The notes beneath the pieces are model-generated. The model made no database searches and had not been told where the DNA came from. It was given only the letters and a program-made list of their open reading frames with translations. The position numbers and the translations under genes are program-made. 5,848 nucleotides of DNA from Flemingiibacterium sp045634345 (GTDB taxonomy: Bacteria > Bacillota > Clostridia > Oscillospirales > CAG-272), in the NCBI GenBank assembly GCA_045634345.1, contig JAZRAB010000035.1:1-5848 (forward strand). Direction: 5' to 3'. Each line of letters begins with the position of its first letter. The first letter of the stretch is position 1. This document shows positions 4,356-5,848 of the stretch, one piece after another.

Positions 4356-5528
4356 TCTTATCATAATACTTTTCATCATATTGCTGACTATCTCTGAAGC
4401 ATTTTTCTGCATATCCGCGGTTACATGCGTGTAAGTATCAAGTGTAAAGCTTGCGTTGGTATGACCGAGGATGCCCGACAGTGTTTTAGCATCAACGCCG
4501 CCTTGCATTGCGTGGGTAGCGAAGGTATGACGCAGGTCGTGGAAGCGTATCATCGGCAGCTCGGCACGTTTCAGAATCGCTTTCAGCTTACGGTAAGCAG
4601 CGGCAGGACTAACCGGATACTCGGGATGAAGTAAGTTCGGGAATATCCATTCACTTATTGCCGTCTTATGTCGTATACGCAGTCGTTCTATCACGCTTTG
4701 CGGTAATGTAATCGACCGTATACCTTTATCCGTCTTGGTTTCACCAATATTTACTCCGCCGCCTTTCTTGACTGATACCGATCGTTGCACACGAAGCTTG
4801 CCGGTATTAACATCGAGATCACTCCATTTTAGTCCGCAGATCTCGCCGCGCCGCAGTCCGGTCATTATCTCTGTGTAGAAGAAGTCATGCCAATATTCCT
4901 CTGTTTTGATAGCTTCGAGGAATGTATCGAGCTGACTGTCGCAGAGTATTTGCTTTTCGGCATAGTTGCATTTGGGAATAGTCGTGCCGTTAGTCGGATT
5001 GTTCGGTATCAGATGCTCACGCACCGCCACGTCTAACGCCTGATGTAACACCATATGCACCTTACGCACTACGCTGTCAGATAGCGTGTGCCCGAGTGTG
5101 GGATGCTCTCGAACTCTGCCCTCGGTTTTGACCTTAGTGTATAGCTTCTGTACATCAACTGTTTTGAGAGCCGACAGTTGCTTGTCACCTATGAAGCGTT
5201 TGATTTGGTTGTTTGCAAGGTCACGGTATGCTTCAAGTGTTGACTCTCTGACCGTGAATGTCATATACTCGTCCAGCCACTTGTCGAGCCACTCGCCGAG
5301 CGTCATGCGACTGTTTTCACTCAGCTCTACGCCTGCGTAGGTTTCTTTGAGCGCATTCAGCTTCGGTATCAGCTCGCTCTGCGTATTCGCGAGGACCGAT
5401 CTGTATATCGGCTTGCCGTCAGATTCGTGTCCGACAGTGATGCGGCCTTCCCAACGTCCGTCCGCACGCTTGCGAATCATGCCGTCACCGTTTGGTCTTC
5501 GTTTTGCGATAGTATCATCTCCTTTCAT
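4353..5528 (-). CDS. Tyrosine recombinase/integrase, first gene of a two-integrase operon
   Basis: A site-specific recombinase of 391 residues from the ATG at 5526-5528. An AP2-like arm-binding domain (about 8-60, KRRPNGDGMIRKRADGRWEGRITVG) is followed by a SAM-like core-binding domain (75-185) and a catalytic domain with Arg226 (TGLRRGE), Lys265 (ETKTDKG), His330-x-x-Arg333 (HDLRHTFATHA), His356 (LGH) and Tyr366 (LDTYTH). All catalytic residues are present. The ATG has no Shine-Dalgarno upstream; instead AGGAG (5519-5523) lies inside the first codons, 8 bases before an ATC at 5508-5510. Family members start MAKRR at exactly that position, so AUC may be the real start (385 residues). The gene is clearly similar to its downstream neighbour but lacks the C-terminal extension. 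It probably serves integration or excision of the element beginning at tRNA-Val; how the two enzymes share the work is unknown. Confidence 0.92.
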   Translation of the reverse strand: MKGDDTIAKRRPNGDGMIRKRADGRWEGRITVGHESDGKPIYRSVLANTQSELIPKLNALKETYAGVELSENSRMTLGEWLDKWLDEYMTFTVRESTLEAYRDLANNQIKRFIGDKQLSALKTVDVQKLYTKVKTEGRVREHPTLGHTLSDSVVRKVHMVLHQALDVAVREHLIPNNPTNGTTIPKCNYAEKQILCDSQLDTFLEAIKTEEYWHDFFYTEIMTGLRRGEICGLKWSDLDVNTGKLRVQRSVSVKKGGGVNIGETKTDKGIRSITLPQSVIERLRIRHKTAISEWIFPNLLHPEYPVSPAAAYRKLKAILKRAELPMIRFHDLRHTFATHAMQGGVDAKTLSGILGHTNASFTLDTYTHVTADMQKNASEIVSNMMKSIMIR

Positions 5529-5553
5529 TTGTCTGTACTACACAATACCACAT

Positions 5554-5575
5554 CTCGCCGGATTTATCCAGCGAG
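5554..5575 (-). other. Hairpin upstream of the first integrase
   Basis: On the - strand CTCGCTGGAT pairs with ATCCGGCGAG around an AA loop, a 10-bp stem with one U-G pair. The pair is C/A on the + strand, so the structure is better formed in - strand RNA. No U-run follows, so it is not a standard terminator. It may be a leader structure or protein-binding site controlling integrase expression. Confidence 0.4.
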
Positions 5576-5603
5576 TTTGGCATTGTTATCATAAAGTTTT
5601 CAA

Positions 5604-5848
5604 TCAATACATCGACATCTCGCCGCGCTTCTTCTGCTCGATCTCACGCTTCAGCTTGAAATCAACCGCAGGTGCTTTGCTGTCTTCCATCGCAGAACTG
5701 GTATCGATGATGTTGCCGGCGTGGCGCATCAGAGAGGTGATGTATCCACCAAACTTCGGTGGAAGTGGAGCATTGTTTTCCACGGTTGTAGTTTTGTTTG
5801 CATCCTTCAGCTCATCGTCAGTCATCCTGTCGCCGTAATGCACCGCGA
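5604..5848 (-). CDS. C-terminal end of an unrecognised protein (partial, runs off the window)
   Basis: The frame is open from the right edge of the window to TGA at 5604-5606, giving at least 80 residues. GTG (5841-5843) and ATG (5823-5825, MTDDELKDANK) are possible internal starts, but neither has a good ribosome binding site, so the gene probably begins outside the window. The visible part is hydrophilic, with a Lys/Arg/Glu-rich end (FKLKREIEQKKRGEMSMY), a short PLPPKFGGYITSLMRHAG segment and no membrane helix. It precedes the integrase operon by 75 bases on the same strand and is likely cargo or a maintenance protein of the same element. I do not recognise the family. Confidence 0.55.
   Translation of the reverse strand, partial: AVHYGDRMTDDELKDANKTTTVENNAPLPPKFGGYITSLMRHAGNIIDTSSAMEDSKAPAVDFKLKREIEQKKRGEMSMY

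Noticed and set aside
5347..5838. 163-codon + strand frame MSAFSFGISS...
   Set aside because: It is antisense to the integrase N-terminus and to the partial gene at the right edge, and has Ser/Phe-rich shadow composition.

Overview
The window looks like a tRNA-anchored mobile-element junction from a Clostridia-type member of the Bacillota. The reasons are the Gram-positive LexA box, strong TTGACA/TATAAT promoters, AGGAGG-like ribosome binding sites, and two tyrosine integrases of the 'NGEGSI-RK-DGRWEGR' kind common in gut Clostridia. This assignment is inference from style; no housekeeping protein is present to confirm it.

Layout. (1) Positions 1-580 hold no gene on the + strand. On the - strand they carry what looks like a compact SOS-type transcription unit: a consensus promoter whose start region is covered by a LexA box (529-540), a 40-codon ORF, a 58-codon protein-like open frame without a start codon, and a hairpin/U-tract terminator at 75-109. 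(2) Positions 583-917 hold a degenerate ~84-bp sequence that recurs at 2274-2356, then four AAAATATGCA boxes exactly 33 bp apart, then a near-perfect promoter. (3) Positions 918-2237 encode an AAA ATPase of the AAA_14/DUF4143 (COG1373) type, followed by a strong terminator. (4) Positions 2274-2672 form an attachment-site region: paired TTGACCAC sites, the 3' portion of a tRNA-Pro(UGG) gene with its terminator, and a GC-rich structured element that ends in a second copy of the tRNA 3'-end sequence. (5) Positions 2673-2779 are an intact tRNA-Val(GAC) and its terminator. (6) Positions 2797-5528 carry a second pair of TTGACCAC sites and then a - strand operon of two related tyrosine integrases. 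(7) Positions 5604-5848 are the C-terminal end of an unrecognised - strand protein cut by the window edge.

Working model (inference). A short chromosomal tRNA linker (about 2492-2749) is bracketed by two integrated elements. The left element, whose last cargo gene is the ATPase, ends at the displaced tRNA-Pro 3' fragment. The right element begins at the tRNA-Val 3' end and carries the two-integrase operon. The paired TTGACCAC sites on both sides would be integrase arm-binding sites.

The most unusual points are: both integrases have a good Shine-Dalgarno in front of AUA or AUC where the family has AUG; the second integrase has what looks like a second arm-binding domain after its catalytic domain; and the ATPase promoter carries a strictly phased 33-bp repeat array.
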